From assembly GCA_965262745.1 (NCBI GenBank), contig OZ253558.1:310001-374000 (forward strand): 64,000 nucleotides of DNA. Direction: 5' to 3'. Positions 9,417 through 17,676 of the stretch are shown in pieces (within the stretch, counting starts at the first letter, position 1; each line of letters opens with the position of its first letter). Below the pieces are notes generated by a model. That model made no database searches. It saw only the letters and a list, made by a program, of their open reading frames with translations, and was not told the DNA's origin. Source of the DNA: JAJECS01 sp965262745 (GTDB lineage Bacteria; Chloroflexota; UBA11872). Position numbers and translations under genes: made by a program.

Positions 9417-10508
9417 ATGGCGACCTATCGGGCAGGTCTGATTGGACTTGGGTGGATGGGCTGGCTCTACGACGTGGCGTCGCGGCGGCAGGAGCATTAC
9501 GGACGCTCCGGCCGCGGCTCGCCCATGCCGCCGCTACGGCCGGACCGCGACCCGCCGCCGACGGCTCATCCGGGCGGGGAGGGACTCCCGAGCAGTTTCG
9601 CCGAGTCGCTGGTCCTGCACCCGGCGACGGAACTTGTCGCCGCTTGTGAGGTCTCCGACGCGCGCCGTGAGGCGTTCGGCGAGCGTTACCCGGGTGCGGC
9701 CCTCTATGCCGACTACCGGGAGATGATCGCCCGCGAGCGTCTGGACATCGTGGGCATCTCCTCGCATGCCGCGCTGCGTCCGGAGGCCACCCGCGCGGCG
9801 GTCGAGCACGGCACCCGCGGCGTGATCACCGAGAAGCCCATCGCGCCAACTCTTGCGGGGGCCGACGCCATGGTTGACGTGTGCGCGGCCGCCGGCGTTC
9901 CGCTGGTGGTCGGCGCCGTCAGCATGAATCACCCGGCCCTAGCCAACGCGCGCCGGCTGCTGGACGAGGGCGCCATCGGCCGGCTGTTGAGCTTGGATAC
10001 CGACCTGGTGATGGCGCAGCACAACTCGTGGAACTACCTGCTCGACTCTCCGGGCGAGTGGGTGATCGGAATCTCCGACGATGACGCCCGGGTTGAGGAC
10101 GGGCGTGAATTCAAGGGCGCCGGATTCATCCGCTTGCGCAGCGGACTGCCCGTCTGCCTGCGGCCGGGTGCGCCTTGGGTGCGAATCACAGGTGAAACCG
10201 GCGAGCTGACGTTCGATTGGTACGAACTGCGCCTTTGGCAAGACGTGGAGACAATCTCGGGAACCCAGCGCGTCGAGGTTCCGTTCCCCGAGCCGCGGCT
10301 GGCGGGCAGCTGGTCCGTGATCTACGGCATCGACGATCTGGTCACGTGCATGGAGAACGGCGGCGAGCCCCGCGCGAGCGGCCGGCGCGTGCGCGACGCG
10401 ATGGAGATCGAGACCGCGCTGAACGAGTCGCACCGGCGCGGCAACGTGCGGGTGGACCTGCCACTGCCCGACCGCAGTCATGGCCTGGAGTACGACGCGT
10501 TCCGTTGA
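9417..10508 (+). CDS. Gfo/Idh/MocA-family oxidoreductase (paralogue of 2187-3383)
   Basis: This 363-residue NAD(P)-dependent oxidoreductase has the Rossmann motif AGLIGLGWMGWLYD and the EKP motif (GVITEKPIAPTLAGAD). Its C-terminal ESHRRGNVRVDLPLPDRS is nearly identical to the end of the gene at 2187-3383. An insert of about 30 residues after the first helix (PMPPLRPDRDPPPTAHPGGEG) is unusual. The ATG at 9417 starts directly at the first beta strand. It may act on the sugar released by the divergent rhamnosidase; the substrate is not deducible. Confidence 0.87.
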   Translation: MATYRAGLIGLGWMGWLYDVASRRQEHYGRSGRGSPMPPLRPDRDPPPTAHPGGEGLPSSFAESLVLHPATELVAACEVSDARREAFGERYPGAALYADYREMIARERLDIVGISSHAALRPEATRAAVEHGTRGVITEKPIAPTLAGADAMVDVCAAAGVPLVVGAVSMNHPALANARRLLDEGAIGRLLSLDTDLVMAQHNSWNYLLDSPGEWVIGISDDDARVEDGREFKGAGFIRLRSGLPVCLRPGAPWVRITGETGELTFDWYELRLWQDVETISGTQRVEVPFPEPRLAGSWSVIYGIDDLVTCMENGGEPRASGRRVRDAMEIETALNESHRRGNVRVDLPLPDRSHGLEYDAFR

Positions 10509-10523
10509 ACGCGTCGTGTCGGC

Positions 10524-11249
10524 TCAGCGCTGCTGGATGGCGGCGGGCAGCAGGCTGAGCTCCGGCACGTAGGCCCGATGCGGCAGCGTGCTCACGAACA
10601 CCACGGCGCGCGCCACGTCCTCGGGCTGCAGCGCCTGAGCCACGATCTCAGGCGGCGTGGGGGTCGGGCGTTGCCCGAGCAGCGGCGTGTCGGTGAGCCC
10701 CGGATAGATGACCGTGGCGCGCACGCCGTTTTCCGCTTCTTCCTGCATCATGCCGAGGGTGAAGCCCGCTTCACCGCTCTTGGCGGCCTGGTAGGCCACG
10801 CCCGACGCGTCGGGCATGATCGCGGCGGTTGACGAGATGACCACCAGCCGTCCGCGCGACGCTCGCAGCGCCGGCAGAGCTGCCTGCGACACGTCGTAGA
10901 GTCCCCACAGGTTGACGCGCTGCATGGTTTCCCAATCGTCGCCACTTAACTCTTCGAGCCGCCGCTGGGGGATATTCCAGCCGGCCGCGTAGACCACCAC
11001 GTCGAGCCGCCCGAGGTTGTCCACAACCGACTGCACCGACCGGCGCGCTGCGGCGCCGTCGGTGAGGTCCACGGGTTCCACGTGGGCGCGGCGCCCACAC
11101 TCGCGAATCTCCGCCGCCACCGCCTCCAGTTCGTCCTTGCGCCGCGCCAGCACGGCAACGTCTATGCCCTCGGCTGCCAGCGCCAGTGCCGACGCCCGAC
11201 CCATGCCGCTGCTGGCCCCGAACACGGCTGCCACGCGCGTGGAGCTCAT
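10524..11249 (-). CDS. Short-chain dehydrogenase/reductase
   Basis: This classical SDR of 241 residues has the cofactor glycine motif AAVFGASSGMGRAS, the YAAG variant of the NNAG motif, catalytic Ser in VVISSTAA, and Tyr-Lys in YQAAKSG. It is an NAD(P)-dependent alcohol or ketone oxidoreductase of unknown substrate. Its start overlaps the stop of the isomerase-like gene upstream by four bases, so the two form an operon and probably act in one sugar or polyol pathway. Confidence 0.88.
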   Translation of the reverse strand: MSSTRVAAVFGASSGMGRASALALAAEGIDVAVLARRKDELEAVAAEIRECGRRAHVEPVDLTDGAAARRSVQSVVDNLGRLDVVVYAAGWNIPQRRLEELSGDDWETMQRVNLWGLYDVSQAALPALRASRGRLVVISSTAAIMPDASGVAYQAAKSGEAGFTLGMMQEEAENGVRATVIYPGLTDTPLLGQRPTPTPPEIVAQALQPEDVARAVVFVSTLPHRAYVPELSLLPAAIQQR

Positions 11250-12139
11250 GACGCCGCACCTTCCCTGGCCTGCTGGAGCGCGGCCCAGCGCGACCTGAGG
11301 AATTTCAGGTCTTGCACGGCTCCGCGGGCGCGAATGGCCTCGGCGTCGGCCGACTGGTCCTTGCCGCCCACCGTCGCAATCACGTCCTGCCGCGTGGTGT
11401 ATTCCGTGTGCACCGAGAGCGGACCGTCGAACCTCCGCTCGGCCAGCAGCTCGAGCACGCGGTCCCAGGGCGCCGCGCCGTGGCCCAGGTACACGAACGC
11501 TCGACCGTAGGGCGCCGGGGCGTCAGGCCGGAGATCCGCCTCGTGGCGGGCGTCCTTGGCGGCGACGGCGGCCAGGTAGTCGGTGCACATGGCAAACGCC
11601 ATGTCGATGTCCTCGCCACCCACCGCCAAGTGTCCCGGGTCGATGTAGGCGCCGACGTGGGCGGGGTCGCGCCCCTGGAGCAGGTGCATCAGGCCGGCGC
11701 AGTTGGAGCCCAGCACCGCCCCGCTGTGGGTGTGGTAGAGCGACTTGACGCCGGTGCGGGCGCTCAGCGCCTCGAATCTTTCGAGCTGGCGGCGTGCGTG
11801 GTCCACGGCGTCCCAGTAGTGCATGCCTGGCTTGAACGTGAAGTAGCCCGTCTTGATGACCTGCACGCCGGCTTCTGCCGCCGCCTCGTAGATCGCGACC
11901 GCGTCCGCGTGCTCGGGGTCATTGAGCTCCGTTGGGGCGGTGATCATCGGACATGAGAGCCCCAATTCCGCCCACTGCCGCGCGGCCGGCGGCAACACCG
12001 TCCGCACGTTGTCCGGATTGATCGGATATCCCGGACGCACCGTCAGGTCCAGCCCGTCGTAGCCCAGGCCGGCGACGTGCTCGCCCAGTGCTTCGGGCGC
12101 GAGCGTCTCGAAGAATTTGGTGAACAGGATGATTTGCAT
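11246..12139 (-). CDS. Sugar phosphate isomerase/epimerase-like TIM barrel (AP endonuclease family 2)
   Basis: This 297-residue xylose-isomerase-like TIM barrel has strand motifs such as GYDGLDLTVRPGYP, a metal-site pattern of YHTHSG, YIDPGHLAVGG and a late SVHTEY glutamate. These are typical of hexulose or inosose isomerase-like proteins. Metal-dependent keto/aldose isomerisation or dehydration is the expected chemistry. The start MQIILFTK at 12139 fits the first barrel strand and is preferred to an upstream ATG at 12187. It is coupled to the SDR downstream and divergent from the 2-hydroxyacid dehydrogenase. Confidence 0.82.
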   Translation of the reverse strand: MQIILFTKFFETLAPEALGEHVAGLGYDGLDLTVRPGYPINPDNVRTVLPPAARQWAELGLSCPMITAPTELNDPEHADAVAIYEAAAEAGVQVIKTGYFTFKPGMHYWDAVDHARRQLERFEALSARTGVKSLYHTHSGAVLGSNCAGLMHLLQGRDPAHVGAYIDPGHLAVGGEDIDMAFAMCTDYLAAVAAKDARHEADLRPDAPAPYGRAFVYLGHGAAPWDRVLELLAERRFDGPLSVHTEYTTRQDVIATVGGKDQSADAEAIRARGAVQDLKFLRSRWAALQQAREGAAS

Positions 12140-12222
12140 CGGGCGTGCGCGCGCCTCCCTGAAGACCGCTTGGTGCGCGCCTATCATGCCAGCGTAGGCT
12201 GATCGCCACCGAAGGATGCTTC

Positions 12223-13227
12223 ATGTCCGCGCCTCGTGTGCTCGTAACGGTTGAACGCCCGTTGTTCCAGCGGATTTCCACGCCCGAGTCGCGCGCGCGG
12301 CTGACACGCGTAGCCGGATCGGTGACGTTCAACGATGGCGACCGGGCCTGGGACGCCGTGGCAGTGCGCGAGCGGATCGGCGGCGTAACTGCCGTGCTGG
12401 CCTCGTGGGGCTCGTGCACCTTTGACGAGCAGTTGCTGGACGCCGCACCCGAGTTGGAAGTCATCTGTTACGCGGCGGGCACCATTCGGAACGTTGCGCC
12501 GCCGGCGGTATTCCGGCGCGGGGTTCGGGTCACCCATGCCGCCGACTTCATCGCCGTCGGCGTCGCCGAGCACACGCTGGCCGTGGTGCTGGGGACGCTG
12601 CGGCGAACCGCGGACTTCGATGCTGCCGTGCGGGCCGGCCGCTGGCGCGATATCGGCAAGCACACCGACCGCGACCTGAGTGGGAAGCGCTACGGCATTG
12701 TTGGCGCGAGCAAGGTCGGACGCCGGCTCATTCCGCTGCTGCGCCCGTTTGACGTCGATATCGTGGTCGCCGATCCGTACCTTTCAGACAGTGACGCCCG
12801 ACGGCTGGGCGTCAGCAAGGTGGAATTGCCGGACCTGATGCGCACCAGCGACATCATCAGCATTCACGCGCCTGCCATTCCCGCGACGCACCACATGATC
12901 GACGCGGATCTGCTGGCCATGATCAAGGACGACGCCGTGCTCGTGAACAACGCGCGCGCGGCTTTGATCGACACCAACGCCCTGGTGGCCGAATTGGCCA
13001 AAGAGCGGTTCGACTGTGCCCTTGACGTCTTTGACGAGGAGCCGCTGCCGCCCAACCATCCGCTGCTGGGGATGCGCCGGGTGCTCCTCACACCACACGT
13101 CGCGGGGCTCACGCCCGAACGGCGCGCCGGGCTGACCGATGCCATGCTCGATGAGTTGGAGCGCCATGTGAGCAGCTTGCCGCTGCGGCACGAGGTCACC
13201 GTCGACCAGCTCGACAGCATGGCCTAG
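12223..13227 (+). CDS. D-isomer-specific 2-hydroxyacid dehydrogenase
   Basis: This 334-residue NAD-dependent dehydrogenase interconverts 2-hydroxy and 2-keto acids. The cofactor domain carries GKRYGIVGASKVGRRLIPLL, in which an alanine-serine replaces the usual Gly-x-Gly centre. The catalytic set follows the family: arginine in NNARAALID, glutamate in DVFDEEPLPP and histidine in LLTPHVAGLTPE. A GAAGG ribosome-binding sequence precedes the ATG. The neighbourhood suggests a sugar-acid or glyoxylate/hydroxypyruvate role rather than serine synthesis. Confidence 0.87.
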   Translation: MSAPRVLVTVERPLFQRISTPESRARLTRVAGSVTFNDGDRAWDAVAVRERIGGVTAVLASWGSCTFDEQLLDAAPELEVICYAAGTIRNVAPPAVFRRGVRVTHAADFIAVGVAEHTLAVVLGTLRRTADFDAAVRAGRWRDIGKHTDRDLSGKRYGIVGASKVGRRLIPLLRPFDVDIVVADPYLSDSDARRLGVSKVELPDLMRTSDIISIHAPAIPATHHMIDADLLAMIKDDAVLVNNARAALIDTNALVAELAKERFDCALDVFDEEPLPPNHPLLGMRRVLLTPHVAGLTPERRAGLTDAMLDELERHVSSLPLRHEVTVDQLDSMA

Positions 13228-13230
13228 CAC

Positions 13231-13252
13231 CGAGGGACGCGCGTGTCCCTCG
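13231..13252. terminator. Perfect 8-bp hairpin between dehydrogenase and sigma-factor genes
   Basis: CGAGGGAC and GTCCCTCG form a perfect 8-base-pair stem around a 6-base GCGCGT loop, four bases after the dehydrogenase stop. There is no U tract, so it is a weak intrinsic terminator at best. It sits where the -35 region for the TATACT box at 13253 would be, so it could also be an operator. Confidence 0.45.
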
Positions 13253-13258
13253 TATACT
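13253..13258 (+). promoter_or_regulatory. Possible -10 box for the sigma-factor gene
   Basis: TATACT lies 52 bases before the ATG at 13310 and stands out in very GC-rich sequence. The matching -35 position falls inside the hairpin at 13231-13252. No clear TTGACA is present. Confidence 0.35.
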
Positions 13259-13309
13259 TCAGTCGTCCAAGATCTGCGAAGCCCCGAGAGGCAGCGCCGA
13301 CACGCCGCA

Positions 13310-14176
13310 ATGACCCCCCAGGGTGGAGGAGTAGGGCGCATCGCCCAGCTGGAAGAGGTGGTGGGCCTGCGGGCCTATCTGAGCGAGATTCGCCGTTTCC
13401 CGCGGCTTACCGCGCGTGAGGAAGTTGAGTTGGCGCAGCGCATGGAGCGCAACGAGCCGGGGGCGCGCCAGCAGATGATCACGTGCAATCTGCGCCTGGT
13501 GGTGGCGGTCGCGCGACGCTTTGGCGACGGGCGCGCACCGTTGCTCGATCTCATCCAGGAGGGCAACACGGGGCTCATGCGCGCCGTGGAGCGCTTCGAT
13601 TGGCGGCATGGCTTCAGGTTCAGCAGCTTTGCCATGCAGTGGGTGCAGCAACCCATCGCCCGGGCCGCCGCCGAGGCCGACCTGCCGCTGCGGCTTCCCG
13701 ACTACGTGCACCGCAAGCTTGCGACCTCGCGACGCATCTGGGACGAGTTGCGGACCGAGCTGCACTGCGACCCGGACATCGGTGAAGTCGCCCGCCGTGT
13801 CGGCCTGCCCACGGCTGAGCTCGCGCGCTTGCGGCGGTTCGCCGCGCGGACGATTTCGCTGGAGAGATCGCTCGGCGACGATGACGTGGCGTCGACCGGG
13901 CCCGATGCGGAGCCGTCGCCGCAGCCGTTCGACGAGCTGCGCGCGAAGTTCCTGTCGGCGGACCTTCATCGCGCCCTGGCCACGCTGGATGTCCGCGAGC
14001 GCGCGATTTTGCGCCTGCGTTTCGGCCTCGGAGGCCGCGAGCCGCTCCGTCTGGTAGACGTCGGCAAACGGCTGGGCCTCACCGCGGAGCGAATCCGGCA
14101 GCTGCAAGCCCAGGCGCTGGCCAAGCTGCGGCGGTCCAGCGCCGCGCGAATTCTCGACGGCTACGCCGCGGGATAA
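13310..14176 (+). CDS. RNA polymerase sigma-70 family factor
   Basis: This 288-residue sigma factor of the RpoD/SigA-like group lacks a long region 1.1. Region 1.2 is LRAYLSEIRRFPRLTAREEVELAQRM. Region 2 includes NLRLVVAVARRFGDGRAPLLDLIQEGN and the -10-recognising FDWRHGFRFSSFAMQWVQQPIARA. Region 3 follows (DIGEVARRVGLPTAEL). Region 4 has the -35-recognising helix-turn-helix (LRLVDVGKRLGLTAERIRQLQAQALAKLR). It is small for a primary sigma factor and has WVQQ where primary factors have WWIRQ, so it is more likely a group 2 alternative factor. Its regulon cannot be read from the sequence. Confidence 0.87.
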   Translation: MTPQGGGVGRIAQLEEVVGLRAYLSEIRRFPRLTAREEVELAQRMERNEPGARQQMITCNLRLVVAVARRFGDGRAPLLDLIQEGNTGLMRAVERFDWRHGFRFSSFAMQWVQQPIARAAAEADLPLRLPDYVHRKLATSRRIWDELRTELHCDPDIGEVARRVGLPTAELARLRRFAARTISLERSLGDDDVASTGPDAEPSPQPFDELRAKFLSADLHRALATLDVRERAILRLRFGLGGREPLRLVDVGKRLGLTAERIRQLQAQALAKLRRSSAARILDGYAAG

Positions 14177-14218
14177 ACCGGCCGCGTGCCACCCCGACAG
14201 GCGGATCAAATCATGTTG

Positions 14219-14245
14219 ACCATACAGCCATACATGCTGTATGGT
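14219..14245. promoter_or_regulatory. Palindromic operator candidate of the second VapBC pair
   Basis: ACCATACAGC and GCTGTATGGT form a perfect 10-bp inverted repeat with a 7-base centre, 32 bases before the antitoxin ATG at 14278. Position and symmetry fit a ribbon-helix-helix autorepressor site. Confidence 0.6.
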
Positions 14246-14289
14246 TTGCCATATGACGACGGTGAATGGTTTGCCAAATGAAGACAACG
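14241..14289 (+). repeat. Imperfect 25-base tandem duplication over the antitoxin start
   Basis: ATGGTTTGCCA occurs at 14241-14251 and again at 14266-14276. The following bases also match (ATATGACGAC versus AAATGAAGAC), giving an imperfect 25-base direct repeat. The second copy carries the antitoxin start codon and the first copy an out-of-frame equivalent. Confidence 0.6.
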
Positions 14290-14517
14290 CTGAATATCGA
14301 CGACGCCGTGATGCGCCGTCTGCGCGAAGAGGCCGCGCGTCGTGGAACCACCATGACGGCCCTGGTTGAGGCCGGCATTATGCGGGTGCTCGAACCGGCG
14401 GCGCCGTATGTGACCGAGCGGGATGCGCTCCCGGAGCTCCCGCGCTGGAACAGTGGCGGCGCGCTGGTCGACGTCGCCAATCGCGCCGAGCTCTATGCGG
14501 CAATGGACGAGTCGTGA
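14278..14517 (+). CDS. vapB: Ribbon-helix-helix antitoxin (VapB)
   Basis: This 79-residue protein starts with a ribbon-helix-helix DNA-binding fold (KTTLNIDDAVMRRLREEAARRGTTMTALVEAGI). A toxin-binding C-terminal tail follows and ends in AELYAAMDES. ATG 14278 begins directly at the beta strand; an ATG at 14266 would add four residues. The PIN gene starts at the next base after the stop codon. It likely binds the palindrome at 14219-14245. Confidence 0.82.
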   Translation: MKTTLNIDDAVMRRLREEAARRGTTMTALVEAGIMRVLEPAAPYVTERDALPELPRWNSGGALVDVANRAELYAAMDES

Positions 14518-14952
14518 GTGCTCGTCGTTGATACGAATGTTCTGGTCTACGCGGCCGACGAGGGTTCGGAGGCGCACGATGTCTGTCTGCGGTGCCTGAA
14601 CGAGTGGCGAGTTGAACCCACGCCAACCTTTCTCACGTGGAATGTCTGCTACGAGTTCCTTCGGGTCAGCACGCATCCGCGCGTGCTCCGCTCGCCGTGG
14701 AATTCGGGTGACGCGTGGCGATTTCTCACCGTGGTGCTTGACTCCCCAGGCTTCGCGCTCCTGCGGCCAACCGATCGTCACCAGGCGGTCCTGTCGCAGA
14801 CGCTTGCGGAATTGCCGGACATTCGCGGCAACCTGATGCACGACCTGCATACCGCGGTAGTAATGCGTGAACACGGTGTCAGCCGTATCTGCACCCGCGA
14901 CACTGACTTCCATCGCTTCCCGTTTCTTGAGGTCATTGACCCATTGCGATAG
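14518..14952 (+). CDS. vapC: PIN-domain ribonuclease toxin (VapC)
   Basis: This 144-residue PIN domain begins with LVVDTNVLVYAADEGSEAHD, has a mid-chain glutamate in NVCYEFLRVST, and a C-terminal GNLMHDLHTAVVMREHGVSRICTRDTDFHRFPFLEV with the aspartates of the active site. The layout matches the PIN subgroup whose members read TRDxDFxRF. GTG 14518 abuts the antitoxin TGA. The expected activity is Mg-dependent RNA cleavage. Confidence 0.88.
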   Translation: MLVVDTNVLVYAADEGSEAHDVCLRCLNEWRVEPTPTFLTWNVCYEFLRVSTHPRVLRSPWNSGDAWRFLTVVLDSPGFALLRPTDRHQAVLSQTLAELPDIRGNLMHDLHTAVVMREHGVSRICTRDTDFHRFPFLEVIDPLR

Positions 14953-15084
14953 CCGGACGGTCGCCTGGAGCGACGGGCCTAGGCGATATGCGATTGTCAG
15001 CTTGTCGGCCGGTTGGTAGCCGCGCTGCGAAGAGCGACATGATCCTTACCTTGGGCGGCGATCCCGGACTTCGCGGCGTTCGAG

Positions 15085-16404
15085 CTAGGGAAAGACCGCG
15101 AGCAGATCGTCGTCGGTTTCGCGCCGCCGGGTCACGTGCGCCTGGCCGTCCGCCACCATCACGACGGCGGGCCGACCGACCATGTTGTAGTTGCTGGCCA
15201 TGCTCATGTGATAGGCGCCGGACGCGGGCACGGCGATGAGATCGCCCCGGCGCAGCGGTGGCAGCATCACGTCGCGCAGCAGCACGTCGCCTGACTCGCA
15301 GTAGCGGCCCGCAAGCGTCACAAGCTCGGACGGCCCGTCGCTGTTTCGGTTCGCCAATAGCGCTACATACCGCGACTGATAAAGCGCCGGGCGCGAGTTG
15401 TCGGCCATGCCCCCGTCAACGGAGACGTAGGTGCGCACGCCGGGAATGTGCTTGACGGTGCCGACGGCGTAGAGCGCGACCCCGCTGCGAGCCACGATGG
15501 AGCGTCCGGGCTCGATCAGCAGCCGCGGTGGATGGGCCAGTCCGCGAGCCAGCACCGTCGACGTGATGGCCTGCACGATATCTGCCGAATCGGGCGGATC
15601 GTCGTCCAGGGTATAGCGGACGCCACCGCCGCCACCCGGGCTCAGGTCGCGTAGGTCGAGTCCGTGTGCGGCGCGCATGCGCTCGGCAAAGTCGAGGGTG
15701 ATGTTGAGCGTGTCGGCGTAGGGCTCCGTGTCGAAGATCTGGGATCCGATATGGGCGTGGAGTCCCATGACGTCGATATTCGGCGCGTGCATCGCCCGCG
15801 CCACGGCCTCCTCGGCCGCGCCGGAGTCGAGCCCGAGCCCAAACTTGCTATCCACGGCGCCGGTGCGGATGTATTCATGCGTGTGCGCTTCCACCCCCGG
15901 CGTGAGCCGCAAGAGCACCTGTGCCGTGCGGCCGCGCCGCCGCGCCAATTCGTCGATGATCTCGATCTCCTCCAGCGCGTCGACGACGATTCGACCGACG
16001 CCCAATTTGAGCGCTAGGTCGATCTCGCGGGGTAGCTTGTTATTCCCGTGGAGCACGACGCGCTCCAGCGTTAACCCGGCGGCCTGCGCCACGCGTACCT
16101 CGCCCGAGGAGACGGCGTCCATCCCCAGGCCCTCGGATGCCGCCACTTGCAGCAGCGTCGGATCGACGTAGGCCTTGCCGGCGTAGAGCACCAGCGCGTT
16201 GGGATAGGTGTCTGCCAGCGCGCGGGTATAGCCCCGGCAGGCCGCGCGCAGCGTCGCCTCGTCATAGATGTACAGCGGGGTGCCGAACTCCCGCGCCAGC
16301 CGTTCGCAGGCGCCGCCGCCGATGACCAACGAGCCGGCATCGTCGCGAACCGTGTTTCTCGGAAATACCAGGTCAAGCAGGCCTTGCTCGGGCGGTGGAG
16401 TCAT
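15085..16404 (-). CDS. lysA: Diaminopimelate decarboxylase
   Basis: This 439-residue fold-type III PLP enzyme makes L-lysine from meso-diaminopimelate. Lys77 in LVLYAGKAYVD is the PLP lysine; the family norm is YAxKA. Other landmarks are LTPGVEAHTHEYIRTG, SKFGL, LHAHIGSQIFD, the phosphate-binding SPGGGGGVRY, IEPGRSIVA, and the Cys of RYCESGDVL from the neighbouring subunit. The ATG overlaps the stop of the upstream dehydrogenase by one base (TGATG), so the genes are coupled. No other lysine genes are adjacent. Confidence 0.93.
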   Translation of the reverse strand: MTPPPEQGLLDLVFPRNTVRDDAGSLVIGGGACERLAREFGTPLYIYDEATLRAACRGYTRALADTYPNALVLYAGKAYVDPTLLQVAASEGLGMDAVSSGEVRVAQAAGLTLERVVLHGNNKLPREIDLALKLGVGRIVVDALEEIEIIDELARRRGRTAQVLLRLTPGVEAHTHEYIRTGAVDSKFGLGLDSGAAEEAVARAMHAPNIDVMGLHAHIGSQIFDTEPYADTLNITLDFAERMRAAHGLDLRDLSPGGGGGVRYTLDDDPPDSADIVQAITSTVLARGLAHPPRLLIEPGRSIVARSGVALYAVGTVKHIPGVRTYVSVDGGMADNSRPALYQSRYVALLANRNSDGPSELVTLAGRYCESGDVLLRDVMLPPLRRGDLIAVPASGAYHMSMASNYNMVGRPAVVMVADGQAHVTRRRETDDDLLAVFP

Positions 16405-17519
16405 CAGGCCCCGGGAGCGAGCGCGCTCCGTGTTACGTGACCCTCGTCCTGTCGCTCGAAGGCTTCGTTGATGTCGTGCAAGGGGTAGGTGTGGGAGAGC
16501 ACCCGGTCGAACGGCAGGCTGTCGATGTGCTGTGCCACGAAGTCCAACGCCTGCTTCAAGTCCCGCCAGCGATAGTGAGCCATGCCCAGAACCGAGATGC
16601 TCTTGAAGACGATGGTTGAGGGATCGAAGCTGGCGTTGCGGCCCACGCTCACGTTGCCGATCTCGACGTACCGCCCGCCCGGCGCGGTCATGGCAATGCC
16701 TTCCGCGAACACGGCTGGATGGCCCACGAGCTCCATCGTCACGTCGGCCCCGAGCCCGTCCGTCAGTTCCTTGACGCGGTCGACGCGCGCCTCGGACGTA
16801 TCGAATTCGCGCATATCGACCGTCTCGTCCGCGCCGAACGCTCGTGCCAGCTCCAGGCGTTCGGACACGCCGTCGATCACGATGACCCTGGCCGCTCCCC
16901 GCGCGCTGGCCACGGCCGCCGCGTAGACGCCCAGCCCGCCGGCCCCCTGGATCGCGACGGTTTCGTTGACGGTCTGTCCGGCGCGGTCGAGCCCCGAGAC
17001 CACCTGGGTAAGGGCGCAGTTGATGCCCGAGACGACGTGGTCCGGCAGGTGATCCGGCACGCGATAGACGGCGTGATTCGGAAATAGGTAGAAGTAGTCG
17101 GCGAATGTGCCGCGGAAGTAGGGCCACTCATCGAGCAGGCTCATCCGGTCGGCCTGGCGCACCGGGCACGCGTAGGTATGGCCCTTCAAGCAGTTCGCAC
17201 AGCGCATGCACGGGTGGAAGTAGGAGAAGATCACCCGATCCCCCTCGTGCAGCGGCTGGCCGGCCGTGTCCACCGTGAGGCCGGCGCCGAGCTTGGCGAT
17301 CTCGCCGGTGCCTTCGTGCCCGAGGGTGCCGGGAAGGATAAAGCCGCGCGCCGCCAGGTCCGTGTCACCGCGCCAGTAGTGCATGTCGGAGCCGCACACG
17401 TTCGCCAGCCGCATGCGGATGACCGCGGCGCCCGGCTGCGGATCCGGTACCGGAAACTCGCGCAGGTCGAAAGGCTGGCGGACGCCGTTGAAGACGGCGA
17501 TTGCGCCCGTGTTTGGCAT
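16404..17519 (-). CDS. Zinc-dependent alcohol/sorbitol-type dehydrogenase
   Basis: This 371-residue classical zinc MDR has the catalytic-zinc cysteine in ANVCGSDMHYW, GHEGTGEIA with its His-Glu, and the structural-zinc loop CMRCANCLKGHTYAC. The Rossmann motif AIQGAGGLGVYAAAVA is followed by VIVIDG, so NAD is the likely cofactor. It oxidises an alcohol, polyol or sugar. Its stop overlaps the lysA start, which is odd because no common pathway is obvious. It is divergent from the MBL-fold gene. Confidence 0.87.
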   Translation of the reverse strand: MPNTGAIAVFNGVRQPFDLREFPVPDPQPGAAVIRMRLANVCGSDMHYWRGDTDLAARGFILPGTLGHEGTGEIAKLGAGLTVDTAGQPLHEGDRVIFSYFHPCMRCANCLKGHTYACPVRQADRMSLLDEWPYFRGTFADYFYLFPNHAVYRVPDHLPDHVVSGINCALTQVVSGLDRAGQTVNETVAIQGAGGLGVYAAAVASARGAARVIVIDGVSERLELARAFGADETVDMREFDTSEARVDRVKELTDGLGADVTMELVGHPAVFAEGIAMTAPGGRYVEIGNVSVGRNASFDPSTIVFKSISVLGMAHYRWRDLKQALDFVAQHIDSLPFDRVLSHTYPLHDINEAFERQDEGHVTRSALAPGA

Positions 17520-17676
17520 CGTGGGTGGCAGCGAGTCGTTGGCCTGCCCAGACTACAGCAACGCCAGCCGCGCCCGTCCGATTGGGGTGTGGTCGGCGAG
17601 CTGCCGCGGTCTATTCGCGTGTCCGCCCCGTGGTCCCGTACGCTGCCCTCGCCGCCTGCAGCAGCGTGAGGCGTCC

